From an uncultured Flavobacteriales bacterium (lineage in GTDB: Bacteria; Bacteroidota; Bacteroidia; Flavobacteriales_D; SKUL01), in contig CALDPJ010000277.1 in the NCBI GenBank assembly GCA_937911795.1, forward strand, positions 1-16,275: a DNA stretch of 16,275 bases, given 5' to 3'. The translations under genes were made by a program, and so were the position numbers. Positions 7,688-15,252 of the stretch are shown here, piece by piece; within the stretch, counting starts at the first letter, position 1, and each line of letters begins with the position of its first letter. Below the pieces are notes generated by a model. That model saw only the letters and a list, made by a program, of their open reading frames with translations. It was not told where the DNA came from and ran no database searches.

Positions 7688-8733
7688 TGTCCGAAACCTC
7701 CGATTCTTTTGGCAAGGCTCGCCAACAGGCCATCGATCAGCTGAAGACATCCCGAAAACATCAGGAGTCGGTTCAGGCGCTTGCAGATGAAATACTGGAA
7801 AAAGACATTCGTGCGCTCAGCAAAGGAATTACACTCGTAGAAAGCAATCATCCTGATGAATATGCGCGGGGACAGGCGCTCGTGAGTTTGCTCTATCCGT
7901 ACTCGGGAAAAGCAATGAGAATCGGCATCACCGGTGTTCCCGGCGTAGGCAAAAGCACATTTATAGAAACCTTCGGCGGATTGCTCATTGAGCAAAATTT
8001 TCGGGTAGCCGTGCTTGCCGTAGATCCATCCAGTCAACGGAGCCACGGCAGCATTCTGGGAGATAAAACCCGTATGGAAGCCCTGTCGGTGAATCCGAAA
8101 GCTTATATCCGACCCACTCCGGCTGCGAAGGCATTGGGCGGTGTGGCCCGCTCTACCCGCGAAGCCATGGTTTTGTGTGAAGCTGCGGGCTTCGACAGAA
8201 TCATCATCGAAACGGTGGGCGTAGGTCAATCCGAAACCGCCGTTCACAGCATGACCGACTTTTTTCTGCTGTTGATGTTACCCGGAGCCGGTGACGAACT
8301 ACAGGGCATCAAACGGGGAATTATGGAAATGGCCGACCTGGTAGCCATCAATAAAGCAGACGGCGACAACCTAGAAGCCGCCCGAAAAGCAAAACGCGCT
8401 TATAAAAATGCGCTGCACCTTTTCCCTCCTGGTGACGACGGCTGGATTCCGCGTGTGCTCACCTGCTCGGCACTGGAAAAACAAAGTCTGGGTGCGGTGC
8501 TGGAAGCTATGGCTGATCACGAAAAACAAATGATCAGCTCCGGCAGGCGCGACACAAAAAGAGCGGACCAGGCGTTGTTCTGGTTCAACAACACCCTCGA
8601 AGAATTGTGGCATCAGTACCTGAACAGGCACGAATCGTTCGGGGCGAAGAAAAAATCTTTGGAAGCAGCGGTTCGAAACGGTGAGAAAAGTCCTTTTCAG
8701 GCAGCCGGTGAGCTGATGGATCAGTTGAGATAG
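7687..8733 (+). CDS. meaB: Methylmalonyl-CoA mutase-associated GTPase MeaB (ArgK family)
   Basis: This 348-residue G3E-type P-loop GTPase protects and reactivates the adenosylcobalamin-dependent methylmalonyl-CoA mutase and gates cofactor loading. Visible motifs: Walker A GVPGVGKST (residues 83-91), the 'VDPSSQRSHGSILGDKTRM' switch segment (112-130), the 'ETVGVGQSE' segment (175-183) and the guanine-specificity motif NKAD (222-225). The C-terminal helical region (~270-348), used for dimerisation in the family, is complete, and length is normal. The start overlaps the ybaB stop by one base. The mutase genes themselves are not in the window. The gene ends only three bases from the stop of the convergent gene, with no terminator between. 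Confidence 0.95.
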   Translation: MSETSDSFGKARQQAIDQLKTSRKHQESVQALADEILEKDIRALSKGITLVESNHPDEYARGQALVSLLYPYSGKAMRIGITGVPGVGKSTFIETFGGLLIEQNFRVAVLAVDPSSQRSHGSILGDKTRMEALSVNPKAYIRPTPAAKALGGVARSTREAMVLCEAAGFDRIIIETVGVGQSETAVHSMTDFFLLLMLPGAGDELQGIKRGIMEMADLVAINKADGDNLEAARKAKRAYKNALHLFPPGDDGWIPRVLTCSALEKQSLGAVLEAMADHEKQMISSGRRDTKRADQALFWFNNTLEELWHQYLNRHESFGAKKKSLEAAVRNGEKSPFQAAGELMDQLR

Positions 8734-8736
8734 GTT

Positions 8737-9333
8737 CTATTTACCCGATGTTCGTACAGCCGGTTGAATCAGTTGCCGGGCCTCACGCCGCACCGCGTTC
8801 AGGGCATCTTCATTCGGTTTTTTACCCACCTCCGAAAGAATACTGAAAATCAATTTGCTCAAGTCCAGCCCGCTCGCATTCACATTCATTTTTTTGTGCG
8901 CAATGTTCAGGAGTTGGAGCGTTTCTTCACGGGCACCCACTACCCTGTTCCACACTTCTTCGGATACAAAAATCTGCTGCGAAAGATTGTGCTCAAATTC
9001 TTCGCGGATGGCTTTGGTAATATCGTTTTTTAACAAATCGGCCGACATTCCACTCTGGTGTAGCCGCATAATCAGTGCATCCGGCGATATTCGCTCCAGA
9101 TATAGCACGAGACGCTCGTACGCCTGAATCCTCAACGAATCTGCCGCACCGACCGAAGTATTTCCGACCGGCACTCCACCCGATCGCGATTGCGCAGCTT
9201 TCAACAGCGTAAGTTCCTTCTCCAGCAAATTGGCCCGGTGATTCAGGTATTCACGATAAATAAACGTGAGACCGAGCATAAAAACAATTACCGGAACAAC
9301 GGTGTACGAGAGCTCCTGAATGTATTCTGTCAT
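8737..9333 (-). CDS. Membrane-anchored protein of unknown function, conserved type
   Basis: This 198-residue protein has one N-terminal membrane helix (residues ~9-26, 'SYTVVPVIVFMLGLTFIY'), a short coiled-coil-like segment (~32-47) and a soluble, mostly helical domain of about 135 residues. The stretch 'LRIQAYERLVLYLERISPDA' and the later 'EFEHNLSQQIFVSEEVWNRV' look like conserved blocks of a hypothetical Bacteroidota family, but I cannot name it with certainty. There are no catalytic motifs. The start is supported by an exact TAnnTTTG box 30 bases upstream. It is divergent from the WrbA-like gene and convergent with meaB. The soluble part probably faces the cytoplasm, since positively charged residues follow the helix. 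Confidence 0.82.
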   Translation of the reverse strand: MTEYIQELSYTVVPVIVFMLGLTFIYREYLNHRANLLEKELTLLKAAQSRSGGVPVGNTSVGAADSLRIQAYERLVLYLERISPDALIMRLHQSGMSADLLKNDITKAIREEFEHNLSQQIFVSEEVWNRVVGAREETLQLLNIAHKKMNVNASGLDLSKLIFSILSEVGKKPNEDALNAVRREARQLIQPAVRTSGK

Positions 9334-9363
9334 GATTTCATTTTAAAAATTAAAACGCAGAAC

Positions 9364-9371
9364 CAAAGATA
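9364..9371 (-). promoter_or_regulatory. Bacteroidota -7 promoter box for the membrane-anchored protein gene
   Basis: The minus strand reads TATCTTTG, an exact TAnnTTTG, with 30 bases before the ATG at 9333. The 179-base divergent gap to 9513 has no equally good box for the WrbA-like gene; TATCTTTT at 9457-9464 is a near-match. Confidence 0.5.
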
Positions 9372-9512
9372 TTATTTGTGCAGACACTGTTTCATCAGAA
9401 TAGTAAACCATCCTATAAAGTCACCTGATCGACTCTTTAATATTTGGCCTAAGCAGTATCTTTTAGTATCTTAAATGATTCCTATTGAATTACATTTTAA
9501 CGCAAAAAAACT

Positions 9513-10136
9513 ATGGAAAAGATTAAGCTGGCTGTAATTTATTACAGCTCAACCGGAGCCAATCAACAAATGTCAAAATGGGTAGCAGAAGCTGCAGAAT
9601 CGGCGGGCGGCGAAGTAAGACGCCGACGAATTAAAGAAACCGCACCACGCGAAGCTATAGAATCCAACCCGGCTTGGACGAAATTTGTGGATCAGGCCGG
9701 TGACGAAAAAGAGGCAAGTCTCGATGATCTGGACTGGGCCGATGCCATTATCTGGTGTATTCCTACGCGGTACGGCAGTTGGCCATCACAGGCAGCGGCA
9801 TTCATTGACACCACTGGCGGACTCTGGTCTCAGGGAAAACTGGTTAACAAAGTTGTCAGTGCCACCACCAGCGCGATGAACCGTCATGGCGGACAGGAAG
9901 GAACTATTCAGACCATTTACCGCACCATGATGCACTGGGGAGCGATTATCGTTTCCAGCGGGTATACCGGCGAGGATGTTTTCGCGGCAGGCGGAAATCC
10001 GTATGGAACTTCGGCTGTCGTGGATGGTGAAGGAAATATTCAGGATTCAGAAAAGGTGAAAGCGGCCGTACGTCACCAGACCAGGCGTGTTATGGAATGT
10101 ACCCATCGATTTATCAGTGGGCAAAACGGTCAATAG
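9513..10136 (+). CDS. wrbA: WrbA-like NAD(P)H:quinone oxidoreductase (flavodoxin family)
   Basis: This 207-residue flavodoxin-fold protein probably binds FMN and carries out two-electron quinone reduction, protecting against redox cycling. The FMN phosphate loop is YSSTGANQ (residues 11-18). The isoalloxazine-contacting loop is PTRYGSWPSQ (84-93). The 'DTTGGLWSQGKLVNKV' block (99-114) and 'GGQEGTI' (126-132) are characteristic of WrbA. Length is typical (about 200). It has no signal peptide, so it is cytoplasmic. It is transcribed alone and converges with the NamZ-like gene, whose stop is 16 bases away. Another NAD(P)H-dependent flavodoxin-type oxidoreductase is the only real alternative. Confidence 0.9.
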   Translation: MEKIKLAVIYYSSTGANQQMSKWVAEAAESAGGEVRRRRIKETAPREAIESNPAWTKFVDQAGDEKEASLDDLDWADAIIWCIPTRYGSWPSQAAAFIDTTGGLWSQGKLVNKVVSATTSAMNRHGGQEGTIQTIYRTMMHWGAIIVSSGYTGEDVFAAGGNPYGTSAVVDGEGNIQDSEKVKAAVRHQTRRVMECTHRFISGQNGQ

Positions 10137-10152
10137 ATCGAAAGCTCCTTGA

Positions 10153-11439
10153 TTAAAAATCTTCGTACAACAGGTATTTTTTCCGGATTTTCTGAAAAGC
10201 ATCGAGGTCATTCCTCCAGGTTTCCCGAATTTCTTCTTCACTTATTCCGGATTTTATCTGTTGCATCAATTCTGAGTTTCCGGCGAGTTTATTGAAGAAA
10301 CCCGTTTGGAGAAAAAACCGCTGTTGATCGGGTGCCTGCTGATACATTTTCAGCAGCCACTGAAGATTAATATTACGGAGGTGCGCGTACGATCCTTCAC
10401 TCAGATCAAAACCATTGCAGGTTTTTCCTTCGTGTGGTGGATACTTTGATACTCCGGTAATACTGCGTGGAGTAAATTCATGATCACCCTCTTTAAAGCC
10501 GGGCATTCCGATTTGCTGAAAAGGCTGGTCGGTACCGCGTCCGACACTTACCTCGGTGCCTTCGAAAAAAGCCAGCGAAGGATATAGATAAATGCTGGTC
10601 ATGTTTGGCAGATTCGGCGAGGGTGCTACCGGCAGCTCATAGCGACTGCTGTGCGCATAACCGAAACAGAGGATTACTTCGAGTTCGCAGGTCTGGCCGC
10701 CGGCCAGCCATCCTTCGCCATTGATCATGCCAGCGTATTCGCCCACCGTCATTCCGTGTACCACCGGAACCGGATGCATCCCCACGAAAGATTTATATTC
10801 CGGTTTCAGCACCGGCCCATCGATATAATGACCATTGGGGTTGGGACGGTCGAGCACCAGCACACGAACATCACTCTCTGCCGCCGCTTCCATAATCAAA
10901 TGCAGCGTGCTGATGTACGTGTAAAAACGGGCGCCCACATCCTGGATGTCAAAAATCAGTAAATCAACATCAGTAAGTTGTTGCGGTGTGGGCTTTTTAT
11001 TCTTTCCGTAAAGCGACACAACCGGTAGCCCGGTGGAGGCGTCTGTTCCGCTTTCCACCAATTCACCGTCGGCGGCGTTTCCACGAAACCCATGCTCCGG
11101 CCCGAATATTTTCACCACCTGCACATCTCTCGCCAGCAAAGTGTCCAGCAAATGAACACCTTTTACGAGGGAGGTTTGGTTGGCCACCAGCCCCACACGA
11201 AGTCTGCCGCAGGCTTTCACCACGGCGTCCATCTGGTCGGCTCCGGTTTTGATCCGGATGGAATCCGAAGGTTTTTCCCTACTGGATTCGACAACCGTTG
11301 CTTCGGAGTTACTGCCACACGCCGAAAGAGTCATCAACGCCATCAACAGCGGGGTGAGCAGCACCCGTCGCAGGATTAATTTCCTACTTTTACCCGGCCC
11401 GAAAAAATGTAATAACCGGTTGAATTTTGAATCGTTCAT
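10153..11439 (-). CDS. DUF1343 / NamZ-type exo-beta-N-acetylmuramidase, lipoprotein
   Basis: I start this at the ATG at 11439 (428 residues), which has an exact -7 box 15 bases upstream; a farther in-frame start at 11589 would lie inside the divergent permease gene. The N-terminus has a basic stretch (KSRKLILRR, ~17-25), a hydrophobic core and lipobox LSAC with Cys41, so it is a lipoprotein. The catalytic domain shows DUF1343 hallmarks: 'GLVANQTSL' (83-91), 'FGPEHGFRG' (112-120), 'FDIQDVGARFYTYISTL' (163-179), 'LDRPNPNG' (196-203) and 'EGTEVSVGRGTDQPF' (293-307). Characterised members (NamZ, B. subtilis YbbC type) release terminal N-acetylmuramic acid from peptidoglycan fragments, so a role in cell-wall recycling is likely. 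Length is normal for a lipoprotein member. Confidence 0.9.
   Translation of the reverse strand: MNDSKFNRLLHFFGPGKSRKLILRRVLLTPLLMALMTLSACGSNSEATVVESSREKPSDSIRIKTGADQMDAVVKACGRLRVGLVANQTSLVKGVHLLDTLLARDVQVVKIFGPEHGFRGNAADGELVESGTDASTGLPVVSLYGKNKKPTPQQLTDVDLLIFDIQDVGARFYTYISTLHLIMEAAAESDVRVLVLDRPNPNGHYIDGPVLKPEYKSFVGMHPVPVVHGMTVGEYAGMINGEGWLAGGQTCELEVILCFGYAHSSRYELPVAPSPNLPNMTSIYLYPSLAFFEGTEVSVGRGTDQPFQQIGMPGFKEGDHEFTPRSITGVSKYPPHEGKTCNGFDLSEGSYAHLRNINLQWLLKMYQQAPDQQRFFLQTGFFNKLAGNSELMQQIKSGISEEEIRETWRNDLDAFQKIRKKYLLYEDF
11385..11392 (+). promoter_or_regulatory. Probable -7 promoter box for the LolC/E-like permease gene
   Basis: TACTTTTA matches TAnnTTTG at all but the last base and lies 27 bases before the proposed TTG start at 11420. 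It sits inside the coding sequence of the divergent NamZ-like gene. Confidence 0.35.
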
Positions 11440-12949
11440 AGCGCGCAGAATGCTCAAAGGTAGCGAAAGCGGTGAAAAATCGTTTTCGCGACCCATTGTC
11501 GGTATTGCTCTTGCCGGCATTGCCCTTGGGATGACCGTGATGATCTTGTCGATGGCAATTGTGACAGGATTTAAATCGGAAGTTCGCAATAAAGTTACCG
11601 GTTTCGGAGCGCATATTCAGATTACCGGATTGTCGATGAACAATTCATTTGAATCCGAAGCGCTGCTGTATGATCCTCAATTACCGGCAAAAATCAGCCC
11701 CCTGAAGTCCGTAAAGCATGTTCAGGTGTATGCCACCAAACCAGGAATTGTAGAAACTCCTGAAGATATTCAAGGGGTGATTACCAAAGGTATCGCGGCC
11801 GATTTTGACTGGTCGTTTTTCAACGATAAACTCGTAGCTGGATCCTTACCGTTCATTTCCGATACCGCTACCAGCGATCATGTGTTGATTTCAAAATCCC
11901 TCGCCGATTTGCTTCGGCTGAATGTGGAAGATCGCATCTCGATTTATTTCTCCAACCTGTCGGGCACACTGAGCCCTCGTCGGTTTACGATTAGCGGACT
12001 GTATGAAACCGGTCTGGAAGAATTTGACAACCAGTTTGTTTTCATAGACATTGCTCACTTACAGCGCATCAACCGCTGGGGAATCGAGGCACAGGTCAGG
12101 CTTTCGGAAAACTGTGCAGAAGGTCTGATCCATCTCGAACCGCTGGCCTTTGGCGGCGACGGAAAACACCGCTACAAGTGGTCAGACATAGGACTGACGG
12201 ATTCGCATATCCGGAAAGTGTGTATTAAAAGTGACAGCACCATTCAACTGGTGGTGAGTGACCGCTCGGAAACGCTTCCCGACTCAGTACAGATTACGTT
12301 CCATTATCCGGCAGGTGCTTCGGGTTGTTTGTGCGATCCAGCCGGGGTTGCCACGGTTACCACCAGCGGCGGCAGCGATGATCAATACATTGGTGGCTAC
12401 GAAGTGACGCTGCACAATTTCAAGGATCTGGATCAGGCCGAAATTGATATCTACAACGAGCTTGATTACGATTTGAAAACCACCACTATCGCAGAGCGCA
12501 TTCCGGAAATTTTCAACTGGCTGGAGATGATCGACATCAACCCGAAAATCATTATTACGCTGATGATCGTTGTGGCGGTGATCAACATGTCTTCTGCCCT
12601 GCTCATTCTGATCCTTGAACGAGTTAATATGATCGGTATACTGAAGGCATTGGGCGCTTCAGACTGGTCGGTGCGGAAAATTTTTCTGCACAACGCGCTC
12701 TTTCTCATCAGTCGAGGATTGCTGATCGGAAATCTGGTAGGAATCGGACTGTGCCTGTTGCAGGATTATTTTGGTATCGTGAAACTCGACCCGATCAATT
12801 ACTACGTCTCCGAAGTTCCGGTGATGATTCAGTGGGAACACATACTGATATTGAATATCGGCACGCTTTCGATATGCCTGCTGGTTCTGATCGTGCCATC
12901 GTACTTCATCACCAGAATCTCCCCGGTGAAAGCCATTCGGTTTGACTGA
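11420..12949 (+). CDS. LolC/LolE-like ABC transporter permease (FtsX/MacB type)
   Basis: I propose the TTG at 11420 as start (509 residues): it yields 'MNFESFIARRML', matching how this family begins. In-frame starts as far up as 11180 would add residues encoded only opposite the NamZ-like gene. Topology is that of lipoprotein-releasing permeases: a first membrane helix (~26-48, 'GIALAGIALGMTVMILSMAI'), a large periplasmic domain (~50-370) and three C-terminal helices (~376-400, ~425-450, ~474-498) with 'GILKALGASDWSVRKIF' in the coupling loop and the terminal 'ISPVKAIRFD'. It should work with a LolD-type ATPase encoded elsewhere to extract lipoproteins from the inner membrane. Residues ~221-320 look like an extra insert in the periplasmic domain. 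The CBS gene begins 38 bases downstream with its own promoter box. Confidence 0.88.
   Translation: MNFESFIARRMLKGSESGEKSFSRPIVGIALAGIALGMTVMILSMAIVTGFKSEVRNKVTGFGAHIQITGLSMNNSFESEALLYDPQLPAKISPLKSVKHVQVYATKPGIVETPEDIQGVITKGIAADFDWSFFNDKLVAGSLPFISDTATSDHVLISKSLADLLRLNVEDRISIYFSNLSGTLSPRRFTISGLYETGLEEFDNQFVFIDIAHLQRINRWGIEAQVRLSENCAEGLIHLEPLAFGGDGKHRYKWSDIGLTDSHIRKVCIKSDSTIQLVVSDRSETLPDSVQITFHYPAGASGCLCDPAGVATVTTSGGSDDQYIGGYEVTLHNFKDLDQAEIDIYNELDYDLKTTTIAERIPEIFNWLEMIDINPKIIITLMIVVAVINMSSALLILILERVNMIGILKALGASDWSVRKIFLHNALFLISRGLLIGNLVGIGLCLLQDYFGIVKLDPINYYVSEVPVMIQWEHILILNIGTLSICLLVLIVPSYFITRISPVKAIRFD
11455..11462 (-). promoter_or_regulatory. Bacteroidota -7 promoter box for the NamZ-like gene
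   Basis: The minus strand reads TACCTTTG, an exact TAnnTTTG, with 15 bases between it and the ATG at 11439, so the leader would be only about ten bases. The box lies within codons near the start of the divergent permease gene. Confidence 0.5.
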
Positions 12950-12956
12950 GGATTGG

Positions 12957-12964
12957 TACCTTTG
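12957..12964 (+). promoter_or_regulatory. Bacteroidota -7 promoter box for the cystathionine beta-synthase gene
   Basis: TACCTTTG is an exact TAnnTTTG, 23 bases before the ATG at 12988 and just after the permease stop. A clear -33 TTTG at the usual spacing is not present. Confidence 0.5.
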
Positions 12965-12987
12965 CGCCTCAAAACTGAGCATCTCCC

Positions 12988-14349
12988 ATGAAAATTCATA
13001 ACAACATCCTTGAAACCATAGGAAACACTCCGATGGTTAAATTGAATAAAATTGCTGAAGACATTCCGGGTACCGTTCTCGCAAAGCTGGAATATTTTAA
13101 TCCGGGGCATTCGGTAAAAGACCGTATGGCGTTGAAAATGGTTGAAGATGCGGAAAAGGCCGGATTGCTAAAACCCGGCGGAACCGTAATTGAATGCACC
13201 AGTGGAAACACCGGAATGGGTCTTGCGCTAGCATGCATCGTTAAGGGCTATAAACTGATTTGCACGCTGAGCGATAAACAGAGCAAAGAAAAAATGGACA
13301 TTCTGCGGGCCATGGGCGCCGAAGTACACGTTTGCCCGACCAATGTTGCACCCGATCATCCGGATTCTTATTACTCTGTGGCCGAACGATTGCACAAAGA
13401 GATTCCAAACTCTTTTTATCCTAATCAGTACGACAACATCAGCAACGCCCAGGCACATTACGAAAGTACCGGCCCGGAAATCTGGGAACAAACAGACGGC
13501 AAAATCACGCATTTTGTGGTGGGTGTTGGAACCGGAGGAACCATTTCGGGTGTGGCAAAATATCTGAAAGAAAAAAATCCGGACATCAAAATATGGGGAG
13601 TCGATACCTACGGATCGGTTTTTAAGAAATACCACGAAACGGGTGAATTCGACACGAAAGAAATTTATTCGTACATCACCGAAGGAATTGGTGAAGACAT
13701 TTTACCTAAAAACGTAGACTTTTCGCTGATTGACTATTTCGAAAAAGTAACTGATAAAGAAGGTGCCGTTACTACACGCGAACTCGCAAGAAAGGAAGGT
13801 TTGTTTTTGGGTTACAGCGCTGGTTCTGCATTTGCCGGTGTTCGTCACCTGAAAGATCAGCTCGATGAAAATTCTGTGGTAGTGGTTTTATTTCACGACC
13901 ACGGCTCACGGTACGTCGGCAAAGTGTACAACGATGACTGGATGCGCGACCGAGGCTTTCTGAGCGACAGAAACCGACTGGCTCTGGACCTGGTGAATCA
14001 GCATGGAGACCTGCCATTGGTAACCATCGCCAGCGGAGAATTGATTTCGAATGCCATACACAAGATGCAGGAATATGACATTTCACAGATTCCGGTGGTG
14101 GAGAATGATAAATTCATTGGTTGTGTTGATGAAAGTCACCTTTTTCAACGAATTGTGGAGAATCCAAAAATCGGAGATTCACCGGTGAGCGAAGTGATGT
14201 CTGCTCCGCTGCCGATTATTCCGGCACAAACACCGGTTACTGAAATTGGACCGATGATCACCAAAGAAGTGCGTGCGGTATTGGTGCAGATTTCAGATAA
14301 AAACTTTCACATTATTACGCGCCACGATTTGATCGGCGTTCTTTGCTGA
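12988..14349 (+). CDS. Cystathionine beta-synthase-type PLP enzyme with C-terminal CBS domain pair
   Basis: This 453-residue protein has a fold-type II PLP catalytic domain (~1-325). The Schiff-base lysine is K44 in 'NPGHSVKDR'; the substrate loop TSGNTG is at 71-76; the phosphate-binding loop GTGGTISG is at 181-188; 'EGIGED' is at 232-237; and 'YSAGSA' is at 276-281. Residues ~335-453 form two CBS domains, which in this family bind adenosyl ligands and regulate activity. The haem-binding N-terminal extension of animal CBS is absent. The likely reaction is serine plus homocysteine to cystathionine, or a cysteine-synthase-like variant; sequence alone does not separate these. It is followed one base later by the BtuF-like gene, so the two form an operon. 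Confidence 0.92.
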   Translation: MKIHNNILETIGNTPMVKLNKIAEDIPGTVLAKLEYFNPGHSVKDRMALKMVEDAEKAGLLKPGGTVIECTSGNTGMGLALACIVKGYKLICTLSDKQSKEKMDILRAMGAEVHVCPTNVAPDHPDSYYSVAERLHKEIPNSFYPNQYDNISNAQAHYESTGPEIWEQTDGKITHFVVGVGTGGTISGVAKYLKEKNPDIKIWGVDTYGSVFKKYHETGEFDTKEIYSYITEGIGEDILPKNVDFSLIDYFEKVTDKEGAVTTRELARKEGLFLGYSAGSAFAGVRHLKDQLDENSVVVVLFHDHGSRYVGKVYNDDWMRDRGFLSDRNRLALDLVNQHGDLPLVTIASGELISNAIHKMQEYDISQIPVVENDKFIGCVDESHLFQRIVENPKIGDSPVSEVMSAPLPIIPAQTPVTEIGPMITKEVRAVLVQISDKNFHIITRHDLIGVLC

Positions 14350-14350
14350 G

Positions 14351-15166
14351 ATGGAAGCCCGGCAGTTCACCGATCAGATGAACCGCAGTGTTTGCATCCC
14401 CAATAATCCCTACCGGATTGTATCGCTCGTACCATCGATCACCGAGCTTTTATTCGATCTGGATCTGGGTGATCGGGTGGCTGGAGTAACCCGCTTCTGT
14501 ATTTTTCCGCCGGAGGCAAGAAAAAATTCTGCCAACATCGGCGGCACGAAAAAACTGCACATCGAACGCATACGTGAAATTCAGCCTGACCTGATCATCG
14601 GCAATAAAGAGGAAAACACAAAGGCCGAAATAGAAACTTTGGCCGACGAGTTTCCAGTCTGGATGAGCGATGTAAACACAGTAGCTCAGGGCATCGAAAT
14701 GATTCGTGGAGTGGGAGAAATCTGCGAAGTTTCAGAAAAGGCAAATGCACTCGCAAGTACTGTTCTGCGCGGTTTTGATGAATTGAAAGGAATTTCATTC
14801 ACGCGTCGGCCTCGGGTAGCCTATCTGATCTGGAACGAACCTGTGATGGTAGTAGGCCGTGACAATTTCATCAACGACGTGATTCGGTTGTCGGGCTTTG
14901 AAAATATCTTTGCAAACCAAATCCCCGACGGGAATTACCGCTATCCCGAAATTCCTGTAGAGACATTAATTCATTCCAAACCAGACCTGCTGCTCTTATC
15001 GTCAGAACCTTATCCTTTTCAGCAAAAACATGTCGCGCATTTTCAAAATACAGTACCCAAAAGCCGCGTACTTCTGGTCGACGGAACGATGTTTTCATGG
15101 TATGGATCCAGAATGCTGAAAATGCCGGAATACCTGAAAGAACTGAATCAGGAAATTTACCGTTGA
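14351..15166 (+). CDS. BtuF-like helical-backbone metal receptor protein without signal peptide
   Basis: This 271-residue protein matches the periplasmic binding fold of BtuF/FecB-type receptors: 'RIVSLVPSITELLFDLDLGDRVAGVT' near the N-terminus, 'IGGTKKLHIERIREIQPDLIIGNKEEN' (~63-89), a long linking helix (~110-145) and a C-terminal lobe with 'VGRDNFINDVIRLSGFENIF'. The family binds cobalamin, haem or siderophores for ABC import. The N-terminus is polar (MEARQFTDQMNRSV) and no signal peptide or lipobox is visible, so the protein should stay in the cytoplasm unless the start is wrong. The start lies one base after the CBS stop, leaving no room upstream for a signal sequence. No permease or TonB-dependent receptor lies nearby. 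Ligand is unknown. Confidence 0.87.
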   Translation: MEARQFTDQMNRSVCIPNNPYRIVSLVPSITELLFDLDLGDRVAGVTRFCIFPPEARKNSANIGGTKKLHIERIREIQPDLIIGNKEENTKAEIETLADEFPVWMSDVNTVAQGIEMIRGVGEICEVSEKANALASTVLRGFDELKGISFTRRPRVAYLIWNEPVMVVGRDNFINDVIRLSGFENIFANQIPDGNYRYPEIPVETLIHSKPDLLLLSSEPYPFQQKHVAHFQNTVPKSRVLLVDGTMFSWYGSRMLKMPEYLKELNQEIYR

Positions 15167-15227
15167 TATTATAATCATTAGCGGTACATGTATTGCGTGT
15201 CCACTAAAATGACGGAGAGATTATTAT

Positions 15228-15235
15228 TAGATTTG
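15228..15235 (+). promoter_or_regulatory. Bacteroidota -7 promoter box for the patatin-like gene
   Basis: TAGATTTG is an exact TAnnTTTG, 17 bases before the GTG at 15253, and supports that start codon. No terminator for the preceding gene is visible in 15167-15227. Confidence 0.5.
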
Positions 15236-15252
15236 TGCCGACCCCGAGAGAA

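Noticed and set aside
7561..8247. A 228-codon open frame on the minus strand inside meaB
   Set aside because: It lies wholly opposite ybaB and meaB, has no recognisable motifs, and is explained by the codon bias of the plus-strand genes.
11180..11419. An upstream in-frame extension of the permease gene
   Set aside because: The added residues are Arg/Pro/Ser-rich and lie opposite conserved NamZ-like coding sequence; family members begin at the 'FESFIARRML' equivalent.
7687..15166. A cobalamin gene cluster linking meaB and the BtuF-like gene
   Set aside because: The two genes are over 5 kb apart with unrelated genes on both strands between them, and no mutase, B12 biosynthesis gene or riboswitch is visible.
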